DNA of 64,000 nt from Sphingobacterium olei (GTDB taxonomy: Bacteria; Bacteroidota; Bacteroidia; Sphingobacteriales; Sphingobacteriaceae): positions 1 to 64,000 of the forward strand of contig NZ_SUME01000013.1 in NCBI RefSeq assembly GCF_005048855.1, written 5' to 3'. The first letter of the stretch is position 1. Every line of letters begins with the position of its first letter. The position numbers and the translations under genes are program-made. Below are positions 51,001 to 59,392 of this stretch, one piece after another. Under the pieces are notes generated by a model that searched no databases, was not told the DNA's origin, and saw only the letters and a list, made by a program, of their open reading frames with translations.

Positions 51001-51238
51001 AATTGATATTATGAATTTTGGAAATTTATTAAACAGCGATTGGGGTAAAATGTATACCGGTTCTGGTAGTTTTTGGGACAATGAAGCTCGTATAATTCAG
51101 TTTGATAGCTTTGAACCTGGAACAAATACGCCTCGCTATAAGTTGCGTGAAACGTTAAACAATGAAAAACCTTATGTTGTACAAGCTATATCTTCTAGAT
51201 GGTCTGCACAAATTGGTGTGCGTTATATTTTCAACTAA
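48026..51238 (+). CDS. Oar-type TonB-dependent receptor
   Basis: The protein has 1070 residues. A signal peptide (ending IQAQ) is followed by a carboxypeptidase-regulatory-like beta-sandwich (TTSSMTGVVTAQSGQATAGAS to about 110). A plug region (GISAVTRSGTNEVQGSAYFYTRN) and a large beta barrel come next; the last residues (GVRYIFN) include a terminal aromatic. It is most like Oar/OmpA-related TonB receptors, not SusC. There is no SusD partner, and the transported ligand cannot be predicted. It has its own promoter and a terminator at 51390. Confidence 0.9.
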   Translation: MKKSLLFFALVLASYGTIQAQVTTSSMTGVVTAQSGQATAGASIKAVHVPSGTTYAGASNGVGRFNLNGMRVGGPYQVTITYIGQDPVVYEDVYLQLGQPFVLNPIFGDSATALDEVTITGTRSRGIKTGAETSISKNQLASLPTVSRGLNDFTRLTPQADVKGSSVSIGGVNNRFNQLTIDGAVSNDVFGLNASGTNGGGTGTSPISLDAIEQMTVQIAPFDVRASGFAGGGISAVTRSGTNEVQGSAYFYTRNQDLTGKTPKSLVKENEEATKLADFHERQYGFRVGGPIIKNKLFFFANYERTENSIPATFEVGSGASLITVAEAEKALAISKGYGYDPGSYSDLTSTNNSDKIFTRIDYNINDKHKLALRYSLVQAKDLQSSIGERSVTFSNGGIAKDHTTHSATLDLNSRFNDSWSNNLLIGYTDVLDDRGSLGQAAPRVAIQMDNSRSINLGPEAFSTVNLLTQKVFTITNNTTWNSGLHAVTFGTHNEFYKMYNGFIGSAFGSYTFRDSPVSDVNPATGNPFTALENYERGLANNFAYNYSNNDNPRAGADVSAMQLGFYVQDEFQVQDNLKIIGGIRLDIPIYTSKPQENTDFNQSIIAVQHDVQTNRMPKAALMFSPRLGFNWDVNRDRSTVVRGGMGLFTSRFPFVWASGAYTQDGVLLGGVNTSVSGAPTVNFVPNVEDQPKGPAGSPSGNISVMNRNLKVPQIARFSAAVDQELPFGIRGTLDFMYSKNVSSFKFTDLNKVAPIGQLEGADNRLLYPAYNSNRVMPNYTEVIEISNVNKGYSWSSTASVQKNFNFGLFTSLAYTYTESKDLISGTSSQNQSNFYRVATVNGTNSATIGHSPFSTGSRVLGTILFNKEYLRNLGTTVGLVYNGQSGARYSYLIQGDPGRHATSSASNQYSLMYIPQSQSDIQFVTNGDLTPEAQWTILDNYIQNDKYLNKNRGKYAERNGARTPFSHQFDVKIMQDLIANIGNTKNKLQLSIDIMNFGNLLNSDWGKMYTGSGSFWDNEARIIQFDSFEPGTNTPRYKLRETLNNEKPYVVQAISSRWSAQIGVRYIFN

Positions 51239-51389
51239 TCTTTAATTTGTTAAATTAAAAAATGGAAACGAATTGTTCATCGAAACACTGCCCTTCTATA
51301 TTTTATTCCCAGCGGATAGGCATTTTAATATTAGATGTAACTTATTCTTTTTAACGATATCTGAAAATTTAATAGATTAATTAAATAAC

Positions 51390-51425
51390 TCCCCCTTCCA
51401 AATTTTCGGAAGGGGGATCTTTTTA
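51390..51425 (+). terminator. Rho-independent terminator after TonB receptor
   Basis: TCCCCCTTCC (51390-51399) pairs perfectly with GGAAGGGGGA (51408-51417), with an 8-base loop, followed by TCTTTTT. It is the strongest intrinsic terminator in the window. Confidence 0.92.
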
Positions 51426-51432
51426 CATTAAT

Positions 51433-51657
51433 TCACCGTAACCCACCCGGTTCCCGATTTATGATCGGACCACCATGTTCTCGCGTATTTCTCGCAGAGG
51501 GAATTTCAGGCGCGGGAGGAACATATCCGTCTCCTTTTCTTTCGGTTGATGTTTCGTTATCCTCTTCTTCTTGCTTTTCTTGAGTTTCTTGTTCAGCTTT
51601 TAATCTCTTTAATTCTTCTGCTTTCTCTAGATCTTTTTCGTTCTCTTGCGTACTCAT
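51433..51657 (-). CDS. Small acidic, glutamate-rich hypothetical protein
   Basis: The predicted product has 74 residues. The start at 51657 is fixed by an unusually good Shine-Dalgarno (AAAGGAGG) six bases upstream; a longer frame to 51696 lacks such a site. The first half is a charged helix (KDLEKAEELKRLKAEQETQE then KQEEEDN), and the second half is Pro/Gly-rich and ends in INREPGGLR. No family is recognised. Composition suggests a disordered or coiled-coil protein, perhaps stress related. The SD is exceptional for Bacteroidota and implies high translation. Confidence 0.6.
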   Translation of the reverse strand: MSTQENEKDLEKAEELKRLKAEQETQEKQEEEDNETSTERKGDGYVPPAPEIPSARNTREHGGPIINREPGGLR

Positions 51658-51833
51658 AGTAATCCTCCTTTTAAAGTTCGAAATTTGTGTTTTCATCTTC
51701 GATGTTAATTAATCAACATCTTAAAACCGCTTTTGTTTAGTTTTTTTTAAACAGGTCAACAAATTAGTAGTTTAATAGATAGAAAATTGCGTAAAAGCAA
51801 GATGTATTTTTTGAAAGAAATAACCTCGTATGA

Positions 51834-52538
51834 TTAAAAATTCGGTTTCAACAAATATTTATCGTAGAAACGGAAAATATGTTCGACCGCTTCTTCGGGT
51901 GTGTCGACCAATCGGTAGAGATTTAAATCTTCTGCGCTGATATTCTTTTCTGTAAGCATGGTGTTTTTAATCCAGTCGATAAGGCCACCCCAGTATGCCT
52001 TTCCGACTAATACAATCGGAAACCGGGCAATCTTTCCGGTTTGAATAAGTGTGATCGCTTCAAATAATTCGTCCATCGTACCAAACCCTCCAGGCATAAC
52101 AATATAGCCCTGCGAATACTTCATAAACATGACTTTACGAACGAAGAAATAATTGAATTCCAATAATTTGTCGCGGTCTATATATTTGTTGTGAAATTGC
52201 TCGAACGGTAGGTCAATATTCAAACCAACTGATTTACCTCCTGCATTGTATGCTCCTTTATTTGCGGCTTCCATAATTCCTGGACCACCACCCGAAATGA
52301 CACCATAGCCCTTTTCGGCTAATAATCGGGCTATCTCTACCGTCATCTCGTAATATTTATTTTCGTCTGCTGTACGTGCGGATCCGAATATAGATACACA
52401 AGGACCTATTTTAGCTAACTTTTCGAACCCGTCTACAAACTCGGCCATGATTTTAAAAATCTGCCAGGAGTCTTTTACTTTGATTTCTTGCCAAGTTTTA
52501 TTGGCAAATGAATTTCTTATTTTATCTTCTTTAGCCAT
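51834..52538 (-). CDS. LOG family (TIGR00730) nucleotide phosphoribohydrolase-like protein
   Basis: The protein has 234 residues. It has the Rossmann-like lysine decarboxylase/LOG fold with SIFGSARTADENKYY, ISGGGPGIMEAANKGAYNAGG (about 80-99) and PGGFGTMDELFEAITLIQTG (about 147-166), the PGGxGTxxE nucleotide-binding signature. LOG proteins release cytokinin-like bases from nucleoside 5'-monophosphates; cellular roles in bacteria vary. It is divergent from recR. Confidence 0.9.
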   Translation of the reverse strand: MAKEDKIRNSFANKTWQEIKVKDSWQIFKIMAEFVDGFEKLAKIGPCVSIFGSARTADENKYYEMTVEIARLLAEKGYGVISGGGPGIMEAANKGAYNAGGKSVGLNIDLPFEQFHNKYIDRDKLLEFNYFFVRKVMFMKYSQGYIVMPGGFGTMDELFEAITLIQTGKIARFPIVLVGKAYWGGLIDWIKNTMLTEKNISAEDLNLYRLVDTPEEAVEHIFRFYDKYLLKPNF

Positions 52539-52593
52539 TCTTTATAAATATTGTTATGTTCACAATATAATAATTTTTATATATTTTTACCCC

Positions 52594-53208
52594 ATGAATT
52601 TCTCGTCGAAATTATTAGAGCAAGCTGTTGATGAGTTTGGTAGACTGCCAGGGATTGGAAGGAAGACAGCATTAAGATTGGTTTTGCATTTGCTAAAGCA
52701 ATCGGATATGGAGGTATCTCGCTTTACACAGTCCCTAAGTAATCTTAAAGAAAATATTAAATACTGTAGCACTTGTTTCAACATATCAGATGAAGCGATA
52801 TGTGAGATATGCCAGTCGTTAAAGCGGGATAAATCAACAATATGTGTGGTAGAAGATACACGCGATGTGATGGCTATCGAAAATACAAATCAGTACCAAG
52901 GGGTGTATCATGTTCTTGGCGGATTGATTTCTCCGATGGATGGGATAGGGCCTGCCGATCTTAAGATAGAGGGACTGATCGATCGACTAAGAAAGGGGGA
53001 GATCAACGAGGTTATTTTAGCCTTGAGTGCTACGATGGAGGGCGATACTACCATATTTTATCTTTATCGTAAACTGAAGGAGTTCAATGTACAAGTCAGC
53101 ACGATTGCAAGGGGTATTGCGTTTGGTGGTGAATTGGAGTACGTGGACGAAATTACATTGGGTAGATCTATCGCCACACGAGTGCCTTATGAAAGAAATG
53201 TGAGCTAA
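52594..53208 (+). CDS. recR: Recombination mediator protein RecR
   Basis: The protein has 204 residues from the ATG at 52594, the normal length; the frame extends upstream to 52447 through the divergent gene and is rejected. It shows the helix-hairpin-helix LPGIGRKTALRLVLHLL (about 17-33), the four-Cys zinc finger CSTCFNISDEAICEIC (about 58-73) and the Toprim start ICVVEDTRDVMAIENT. It acts with RecF/RecO in loading RecA. Confidence 0.97.
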   Translation: MNFSSKLLEQAVDEFGRLPGIGRKTALRLVLHLLKQSDMEVSRFTQSLSNLKENIKYCSTCFNISDEAICEICQSLKRDKSTICVVEDTRDVMAIENTNQYQGVYHVLGGLISPMDGIGPADLKIEGLIDRLRKGEINEVILALSATMEGDTTIFYLYRKLKEFNVQVSTIARGIAFGGELEYVDEITLGRSIATRVPYERNVS

Positions 53209-53221
53209 GGAATAAGATCTT

Positions 53222-54436
53222 TTATTCGCTCTTCATCTTTGTAATGACCCAGATGAATCCAAAGCTGGTGCATATAAGGATAAAGCCTGTAATAGTCCAT
53301 AGTGTATTGTAACCGAAATGTTCTGCTGTAAATGTTCCAAGAAAAGGAGATACAATATTTGCCGCCGCAAATGCCAAAGAATTGAATCCCATATAGGCAC
53401 CTTGATTTTGCAACGAAGCCCGTTGTATGGCAATGGTGGCCGTAAACGGCAAGGTAAGCATTTCACCAACGGATAGGAAGAACATCGCGAGATATAGCCA
53501 CATAATTCCAAAATCTAAATTCAACATCCAGTAGGAAAAACCGGCTATAGCTGTTCCCCAAAACATGATTTGTTTTACAGTAAAGCGGTGCTCTACGAGA
53601 TGAACTAGTACCATTTCAAATAGTACAATAACAAAACCGCTAAAACCTAAAATAAGTCCTATTTGACTTTCGTTCATGGCATAAGCATCTTTATAGAATA
53701 GCGGTAAAGTACTTAGAAGCTGAAAAAAAGCCATTGAAAAAAGACAACAGAGGATATTGAATAATATAAATAGGCTATCGGTATAGGCATTTTTTGCAGG
53801 TTTGTCGGGAGATATTTCTGCTCTGATCGGTTGATCAATTTTAGTATTACCTTTCTTGTCTTTAAAAAAATAGATAAAAACGAGAGCGGCAACACCGGCG
53901 GCCATCGCATTTCCATAAAATATCCAATCGTAAGAAAAGGTTGCTAAAAAGCCACCTAAAGCAGGGCCTATAGAGAACCCAAGGTTTACAGCCATACGAT
54001 TTAACGAGTATGCTTTTGTGATATTTTCAGGCTTGGCATATTTAGCTACGGATACCGAGTTAGCCGGTCTAAAGATATCAGCAACCAATGTTAGTATAAA
54101 TATCATCAGTGCCAAACTTTCGAATGTTCGAAACTGGGGAGTGATCAGAAATAAGGGGATGGTAAGGATTAAACTCCAGGTCTGCACCTTGAAATTGCCA
54201 AAACGGTCGGTTAGCCAGCCTCCTAGCCATGATCCACATACTGATCCGAGGCCAAAACATCCTAAAACTAATCCAACCTGGGTTTTGCTAAAATTTAATT
54301 CAGATGACATATAAATTCCCAAAAAGGGAATTACCATCGATCCAGTACGGTTGATTAACATGACTAATGCCAGCAACCAAGCGGCGGGAGATAGGCCTCT
54401 GTAAGATTTTATATATAACTGGATTATTGTGTTCAT
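53222..54436 (-). CDS. MFS transporter
   Basis: The protein has 404 residues. It has twelve predicted helices with the MFS motif between helices 2 and 3 (GGWLTDRFGNFKV, about residues 74-86) and a central cytoplasmic loop (DKKGNTKIDQPI). It resembles DHA1-type drug or small-molecule exporters, but the substrate is not predictable. It is convergent with recR (13 bases between stops). A palindromic repeat lies upstream. Confidence 0.88.
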   Translation of the reverse strand: MNTIIQLYIKSYRGLSPAAWLLALVMLINRTGSMVIPFLGIYMSSELNFSKTQVGLVLGCFGLGSVCGSWLGGWLTDRFGNFKVQTWSLILTIPLFLITPQFRTFESLALMIFILTLVADIFRPANSVSVAKYAKPENITKAYSLNRMAVNLGFSIGPALGGFLATFSYDWIFYGNAMAAGVAALVFIYFFKDKKGNTKIDQPIRAEISPDKPAKNAYTDSLFILFNILCCLFSMAFFQLLSTLPLFYKDAYAMNESQIGLILGFSGFVIVLFEMVLVHLVEHRFTVKQIMFWGTAIAGFSYWMLNLDFGIMWLYLAMFFLSVGEMLTLPFTATIAIQRASLQNQGAYMGFNSLAFAAANIVSPFLGTFTAEHFGYNTLWTITGFILICTSFGFIWVITKMKSE

Positions 54437-54498
54437 CCGTAAATAATTCTAACTCATTAGCTGTCTGTCTGCGGTTGATGTCGTTAACCTAGCGTTTT

Positions 54499-54561
54499 TG
54501 TCATACTGGCGAGCGGACGGATCTAAAAAGCTAGGTAGTTGAGAGATCCTTCAGGATGACA
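54499..54561. repeat. Dispersed palindromic repeat (TGTCAT...ATGACA type)
   Basis: TGTCATACTGGCGAGC...GGATCT at the left and AGATCCTTCAGGATGACA at the right form an imperfect palindrome. ACCTAGC (54486) and GCTAGGT (54531) form further pairing arms. This matches a widespread Bacteroidota intergenic repeat style and is distinct from the elements at 1163 and 20468. Confidence 0.7.
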
Positions 54562-54636
54562 ATATTTAATGTGTAATCCCGAAGTTCATCCGCAAATAAA
54601 TTTAAAAGATTGCGAATATAGCATTTATAATATATA

Positions 54637-55602
54637 TTACGCTACGATTTGTCGATCCATTTCGGAAGATATGGTGTAATTATTGAATACGGTTCGTTTG
54701 CTTTTCGTAGCGGGATTGAATATGAAATCGATACGTCCTAAATTCGCACCCCCGAAACCCGCTTGATTAACTAATGTGATCTTGCCATCCAAATTTTTAA
54801 CCTCGGTAGGTCTGTCCAAGAATGTATGGGTATGACCGCCAATAATTAAATCAATATCTTTGGTGCTGGTGGCTAATTTTAAATCCGATATCGTATCATC
54901 TTGATAAGCATACCCCAAATGTGATAAGCAAATTATCAAATCACATTTTAATTCATTTTTTAATTTGTCCGTGAGACGTGTTGTAACTTCTAAGGGATCT
55001 AAATAGCGCATTCCTAGATAGTTATTGGGATCTACTAAGCCTTCTACATTTACTCCTAATCCAAATAAACCTATTTTTATGCCATCTTTCACAAAGGTGA
55101 TATACTCTTTTGTTTTTCCGGCAAGTGCTGTATCGGAGAAATCATAATTCGATGTGATGAACGGGAAGTGGGCGCTATCAAAATGCTTGAGTATGCCATT
55201 TATGCCATTGTCAAATTCGTGATTACCGAACGTTCCTGCGTCGTATCGGAGTTTTGACATTAATTCTAATTCGACTTTGCCTTCAAATAAATTAAAATAG
55301 GGGGTACCTTGGAACATATCACCCGCATCAAATAACATCACGTTTTTCTCCTCTTGACGAATCTGTTGTATAAGAGTGCTCCGGCGGGCGACACCACCGA
55401 GACCTTGTACTTTTGACCCATCCATAGGGAAAGGTTCGATACGGCTATGGACATCATTTGTATGGAGAATGGTAATCTGTATTTCTCTTCTGGCGCTTGC
55501 TTCAAGCTTATTGACATGATAATCAAAGGCGAAAAATGCGCCTAATGCTGACATTTTTCGAATAAATGACCTTCTATTTAATGATTGCAATTCTACCATC
55601 AA
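54637..55602 (-). CDS. Tat-exported metallophosphatase, 5'-nucleotidase N-terminal-domain protein
   Basis: The protein has 321 residues. The twin-arginine signal NRRSFIRKMSALGAFFAFDY is followed by the calcineurin-like phosphoesterase domain with all metal motifs: ILHTNDVHSRIEPF, FDAGDMFQGTP, FGNHEFDNG, CLSHLGY, IGGHTHTFL. It ends before the 5'-nucleotidase C-terminal substrate domain, which is encoded by the upstream gene. Together they should hydrolyse nucleotides or related substrates in the periplasm. The genes overlap by 29 bases. Confidence 0.92.
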   Translation of the reverse strand: MMVELQSLNRRSFIRKMSALGAFFAFDYHVNKLEASARREIQITILHTNDVHSRIEPFPMDGSKVQGLGGVARRSTLIQQIRQEEKNVMLFDAGDMFQGTPYFNLFEGKVELELMSKLRYDAGTFGNHEFDNGINGILKHFDSAHFPFITSNYDFSDTALAGKTKEYITFVKDGIKIGLFGLGVNVEGLVDPNNYLGMRYLDPLEVTTRLTDKLKNELKCDLIICLSHLGYAYQDDTISDLKLATSTKDIDLIIGGHTHTFLDRPTEVKNLDGKITLVNQAGFGGANLGRIDFIFNPATKSKRTVFNNYTISSEMDRQIVA

Positions 55603-56323
55603 GCTGTGTGTTTATTTTCTTATTCTCTTTTGTTAACTGCTCTACGTATTCAATTAAACCTTCCCGTACCAGGATAGGTGTATTAATACGCTTTAACGGA
55701 TTGCTCAGCCCCTTTACGTTATCTCCGCCATTCGCTAAATAATCATAAGTAACCAACTTATACGATTTCTCTGGGTCGATAGTTTTACCATGAAGTCTAA
55801 TACTTTCCAGGTGGTCATCTTTTATCATTATGCTGAATCCCCCAATCGGTTGTCCTCCTGTACTAGCGATGAAATCAGCTAATATCAACAGATCCGATCC
55901 TTTTATTTCTAATATGGTGATCGTATTTTCAAACGGCATCAATTCGAAGATCGAACCTACGGTTACAGAACCCTGTTGCAGTTCGGAACGTATGCCACCT
56001 TTTGTTGAAAATGACATTTCTACAGTAGGATCAATTTTTTTTCCAATTTCCAGAAGTGCATCGGCAAAGAAATTCCCTACTAGAAATTCAGGTTCCGTGC
56101 GGCTTTTATTTAAGAATCTTTCTGAAAAACCTATTTGCCGGTTCATTTCGCTCTCCATGGCTGTCTTAAAGGGGGCATAATAACTTACAATAGACGTGTC
56201 TTCAGGCAAACCTGCATTGATGGTATAGGTGATCGGTCGGTTTTCGCGGGCAAGATAGGGACTCTTGCAGCCGATTAGAAACAGCCCAGCAACTGAAATC
56301 GTTAAAAAATGTAAGATGCGCAT
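55574..56323 (-). CDS. 5'-nucleotidase C-terminal-domain lipoprotein
   Basis: The protein has 249 residues. The lipoprotein signal ends LFLIGCKS (LIGC). The domain resembles the UshA/NT5E C-terminal substrate-binding region: NFFADALLEIGKKID, EMSFSTKGGIRSELQQGSVTVGSIF, ELMPFENTITILEIKG, and KSYKLVTYDYLANGGDN. Normally this domain is fused C-terminal to the metallophosphatase; here it is separate, upstream, and lipid-anchored, with the catalytic partner Tat-exported. Confidence 0.9.
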   Translation of the reverse strand: MRILHFLTISVAGLFLIGCKSPYLARENRPITYTINAGLPEDTSIVSYYAPFKTAMESEMNRQIGFSERFLNKSRTEPEFLVGNFFADALLEIGKKIDPTVEMSFSTKGGIRSELQQGSVTVGSIFELMPFENTITILEIKGSDLLILADFIASTGGQPIGGFSIMIKDDHLESIRLHGKTIDPEKSYKLVTYDYLANGGDNVKGLSNPLKRINTPILVREGLIEYVEQLTKENKKINTQLDGRIAIIK

Positions 56324-56452
56324 AGAACTTGTAATTCAACCTACGAAGCTAAGAAGAAAGTCAGTAGCAACAAAAACAAACGCATTAAAATATTGTAATG
56401 TTATCGTAATGTTGCATCGCAGATAATTCAACAAATGAACTATTTTATTTTC

Positions 56453-56460
56453 TATCTTTG
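56453..56460 (+). promoter_or_regulatory. Bacteroidota -7 promoter box TATCTTTG
   Basis: The box matches TAnnTTTG exactly and lies 62 bases before the ATG at 56523. No clear -33 element is present. Confidence 0.5.
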
Positions 56461-56522
56461 CAGGAAAATAATTTAGGGATAATTTGGCATGTAGATTGTC
56501 TCCCTAGATAAAACTATCATTG

Positions 56523-57197
56523 ATGTTAAAGAGATTTTTTTTTAGTAGCGTAACCATTATGCTTATATTTTCGCTCAGCAGCTGCTTCGATATCGTCGAA
56601 GAAATCAATTTCCAATCCAATGGCGCCGGAAAAATAAAAGCAACATTAAATTTGAGTAAAAGCAAGACCAAAGTCGCCTCATTGATGCTTTTGGATAGTG
56701 TGAATGGTATTAAGGTGCCTAGTAAGACGACAGTCCAAAAGGAACTGAATGATATCGTCCTTATCCTTAAACAAACGAAAGGGGTGAGCAATGTGAATTC
56801 CAGTTTGGATTTCAATAATTATATCGCGACGCTGGAATGTGATTTTAATAACGTAGCGGCTTTAAATGCATTTACCAAGACCTTGTCTACTAAATTTAAA
56901 ACCAATATATCGGGCTACACTACCTATGCTTACGATGCATCAAATAAGGTATTTGTTCGAAAATATAATGCCTCGCAAGATGCAAAAAAAGAGTTTTTAA
57001 AATTGAAAGGAGAAAATCAAAAGGTATTTAACGACGCTTATTTTACGAGTATATATCGATTTGTGGATCCAGTAAAAAAACAACAGAATAGTAAGGCTAG
57101 TATATCAGCGAATCGGAAAGCGGTGATGCTAAAAACAGGAATACTGGATCTTATCAATGATAATACAAATCTCTCTAATACGATAGTACTTAATTAA
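56523..57197 (+). CDS. Hypothetical lipoprotein
   Basis: The predicted product has 224 residues with the ATG at 56523 (a TTG codon just upstream is not used). The signal MLKRFFFSSVTIMLIFSLSSC has lipobox LSSC. The mature part (FDIVEEINFQSNGAGKIKAT) resembles small Bacteroidota envelope lipoproteins that precede DUF4836-like genes, but I do not recognise a defined family. The pattern of strands around residues 95-150 suggests one alpha/beta domain. It is followed 136 bases later by the large DUF4836-like gene; a shared regulation is possible. Confidence 0.65.
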   Translation: MLKRFFFSSVTIMLIFSLSSCFDIVEEINFQSNGAGKIKATLNLSKSKTKVASLMLLDSVNGIKVPSKTTVQKELNDIVLILKQTKGVSNVNSSLDFNNYIATLECDFNNVAALNAFTKTLSTKFKTNISGYTTYAYDASNKVFVRKYNASQDAKKEFLKLKGENQKVFNDAYFTSIYRFVDPVKKQQNSKASISANRKAVMLKTGILDLINDNTNLSNTIVLN

Positions 57198-57333
57198 AAT
57201 TTGAAAAATCTTTATATCATGGCCCGATCGGACTTTCAATGATTTCAAAGTGTATTACCTAAGGTAACCGAGCTTGCGCATTAATGATGCCTTAAGAAAT
57301 AACGAACAATATCAACTATAATAATATAAACGG

Positions 57334-59376
57334 ATGAATACAAAACTTCTCTTTGCTACACTCTTATTTCTGATAGGGCTATCACAGGTCAGTGCACAAA
57401 ATCATTTTAAAAAGCTTCCAGCCGATATTAATTTCCTAGCGACTTTCGACACTAAGAATCTGTTTCAATTGGTGGATACGAAAGATATCAACACGACATT
57501 GAACAAGTTAGATTTTTTTAAAAAATTAAGCGATTCGCTATCACAGGATATTTATCAGATTGAGGATCTAGGTATCAATCTTATATCCAAATCATATGTG
57601 TTTACTCGTCTTGCTGACAGTGTTACGTTTATAGGTGCACTGATTCCTCTTTCGGATGCTAAACGCTTTCAAGCATTTATACCCGGCCATAAGAAGGTAC
57701 ATGTCGTGGATGGTTTGCAGACTATTTATTCTGTAGATCGCAGTATTCGGATTAGCTGGGATGAAAATACGGCTTACGTACTGACCGGTGTCGTCAAAGA
57801 CAGTTACTTGGCCAGAGAAGATGTCAAAGAGAGGTATGGTTTGACAGAAAACCCGTATTATAATTACTACGATACGGATGACGCCGTAGCAGAGAGCATC
57901 GAAGCTGCAGCAGATGCCGCATATGAATACGACTATGTAGATACGTTGGTTGATATTACGGATACAGCCTATGCTGTATTCGATGATGTAGCAGATTCTA
58001 TTTCAATAGGATATGACGAATATGATGTAGTTAGTGATAGTAATTTAATAATGATAGATTCATATGACGATTATGATACGATTACCGATAATGATATGTT
58101 GGATTCCATTGGGTATTCGATCTATGAGAATCAGGAGGATATCTATCAGGATGAAACTAGCATGGCATATTATAGATGGTTAGCGGAAACAGATTCTATA
58201 AAGGGGGTGATTGCAAGTGAATGGGTCGATGCCGAGATGGCTAATATCATCACAGGTCATTATAAATCCTTCGTGGCGCCTAAGGGATTTGCCGGAAAAT
58301 CCAGTAAGAATACAGTTGCACATTATTGGATAAGGAGTGTCGATGAACTGTATCAAAATTTTATGCCTACCGGTATCATAGAACAGGCATTTGGAATCGG
58401 ATCACTTTCTAAATTGAAATATGGGTACGAGCAGGCAAATTTATCTTTTGATGTGGACAAAAATAAATTGAAATTGCACGGCGCATTGGATCTAGATCAG
58501 GAAACCGCCAAAATATTTAAGAAAATTTACGATAAGAAACTCAATCCTAAAATGTATAAATACCTAGATTGGGATGCATTGGGCTTTTTGTCTTTAAGTA
58601 TGAATTCGGAAGCTTATCTGAAGTATATTCCACAGTATATTCAACGCTATTACGGAGCTTTTGTGCCGCAGTATCAAGAAGCTTTTACGGTCGGAGCTAC
58701 GCTGTTTGATATTATCGTAGACGAGAAAGCCGTAGCTAAAGTATTCAAGGGTGACAATCTATTTGTACTTAATGGTGTAACAAAACAGGAAATTACCTAT
58801 ACCGATTACGAATACGATGAAGATTATAACTACACGCAAATCGAAAAGACAAAAATGGACGAAATTCCACAATTCTTATGGATGTTTTCCTCAGATGACA
58901 TGCGTATCTTCGAACAGCTATTGGAGCTAGGTGTGCGTCAGGAGGAAGTACTGCTGGAGAACGGAATCTATAAAATTGGAAAAGTGTCTCGTCAATTCAG
59001 TAATTTCTACGTGTTGATGAAAGATGGTATCGTTTTCTTGGGCAATGATGAAAACCAGATCACAGCCATTAAAAATAATACATACAAGCCTAATGTAGAT
59101 GGGCCTAGTAGGAAGGTGATGAAGAAGAATCGATTTGCGGCTCTATTCCATGTGAACAAAATACCGACATTAATAGCAGATTTGGATCTTCCGGTATCGA
59201 GAGACTTGGATAACCTCACGTCTGATCTCGCACAGTATGGTGATTTTTATATGATATCTCCGGGTATGAAGGGAAATAGTTTCCAAGGTGAACTGGGAAT
59301 TGAATTTCCAAAAAAGGGTAAAAATGCGCTATACTTTTTGATAGATTTATTAGAACGGGTGGCCGTCACTCGATAA
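57334..59376 (+). CDS. DUF4836-like exported protein with acidic Tyr/Asp-rich insert
   Basis: The protein has 680 residues. A signal peptide (MNTKLLFATLLFLIGLSQVSA, then Q) is followed by a domain with KKLPADINFLATFDTKNLFQ and repeated strand-helix patterns as in DUF4836 proteins. An acidic, tyrosine-rich insert occupies about residues 172-285 (many Asp/Glu/Tyr, for example YEYDYVDTLVDITDTAYAV). The C-terminal half contains WDALGFLSLSMNSEAYLKY and FPKKGKNAL. The function is unknown. It is likely co-transcribed with the membrane protein 16 bases downstream. Confidence 0.6.
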   Translation: MNTKLLFATLLFLIGLSQVSAQNHFKKLPADINFLATFDTKNLFQLVDTKDINTTLNKLDFFKKLSDSLSQDIYQIEDLGINLISKSYVFTRLADSVTFIGALIPLSDAKRFQAFIPGHKKVHVVDGLQTIYSVDRSIRISWDENTAYVLTGVVKDSYLAREDVKERYGLTENPYYNYYDTDDAVAESIEAAADAAYEYDYVDTLVDITDTAYAVFDDVADSISIGYDEYDVVSDSNLIMIDSYDDYDTITDNDMLDSIGYSIYENQEDIYQDETSMAYYRWLAETDSIKGVIASEWVDAEMANIITGHYKSFVAPKGFAGKSSKNTVAHYWIRSVDELYQNFMPTGIIEQAFGIGSLSKLKYGYEQANLSFDVDKNKLKLHGALDLDQETAKIFKKIYDKKLNPKMYKYLDWDALGFLSLSMNSEAYLKYIPQYIQRYYGAFVPQYQEAFTVGATLFDIIVDEKAVAKVFKGDNLFVLNGVTKQEITYTDYEYDEDYNYTQIEKTKMDEIPQFLWMFSSDDMRIFEQLLELGVRQEEVLLENGIYKIGKVSRQFSNFYVLMKDGIVFLGNDENQITAIKNNTYKPNVDGPSRKVMKKNRFAALFHVNKIPTLIADLDLPVSRDLDNLTSDLAQYGDFYMISPGMKGNSFQGELGIEFPKKGKNALYFLIDLLERVAVTR

Positions 59377-59392
59377 AAAGAAGGACAGTAGT

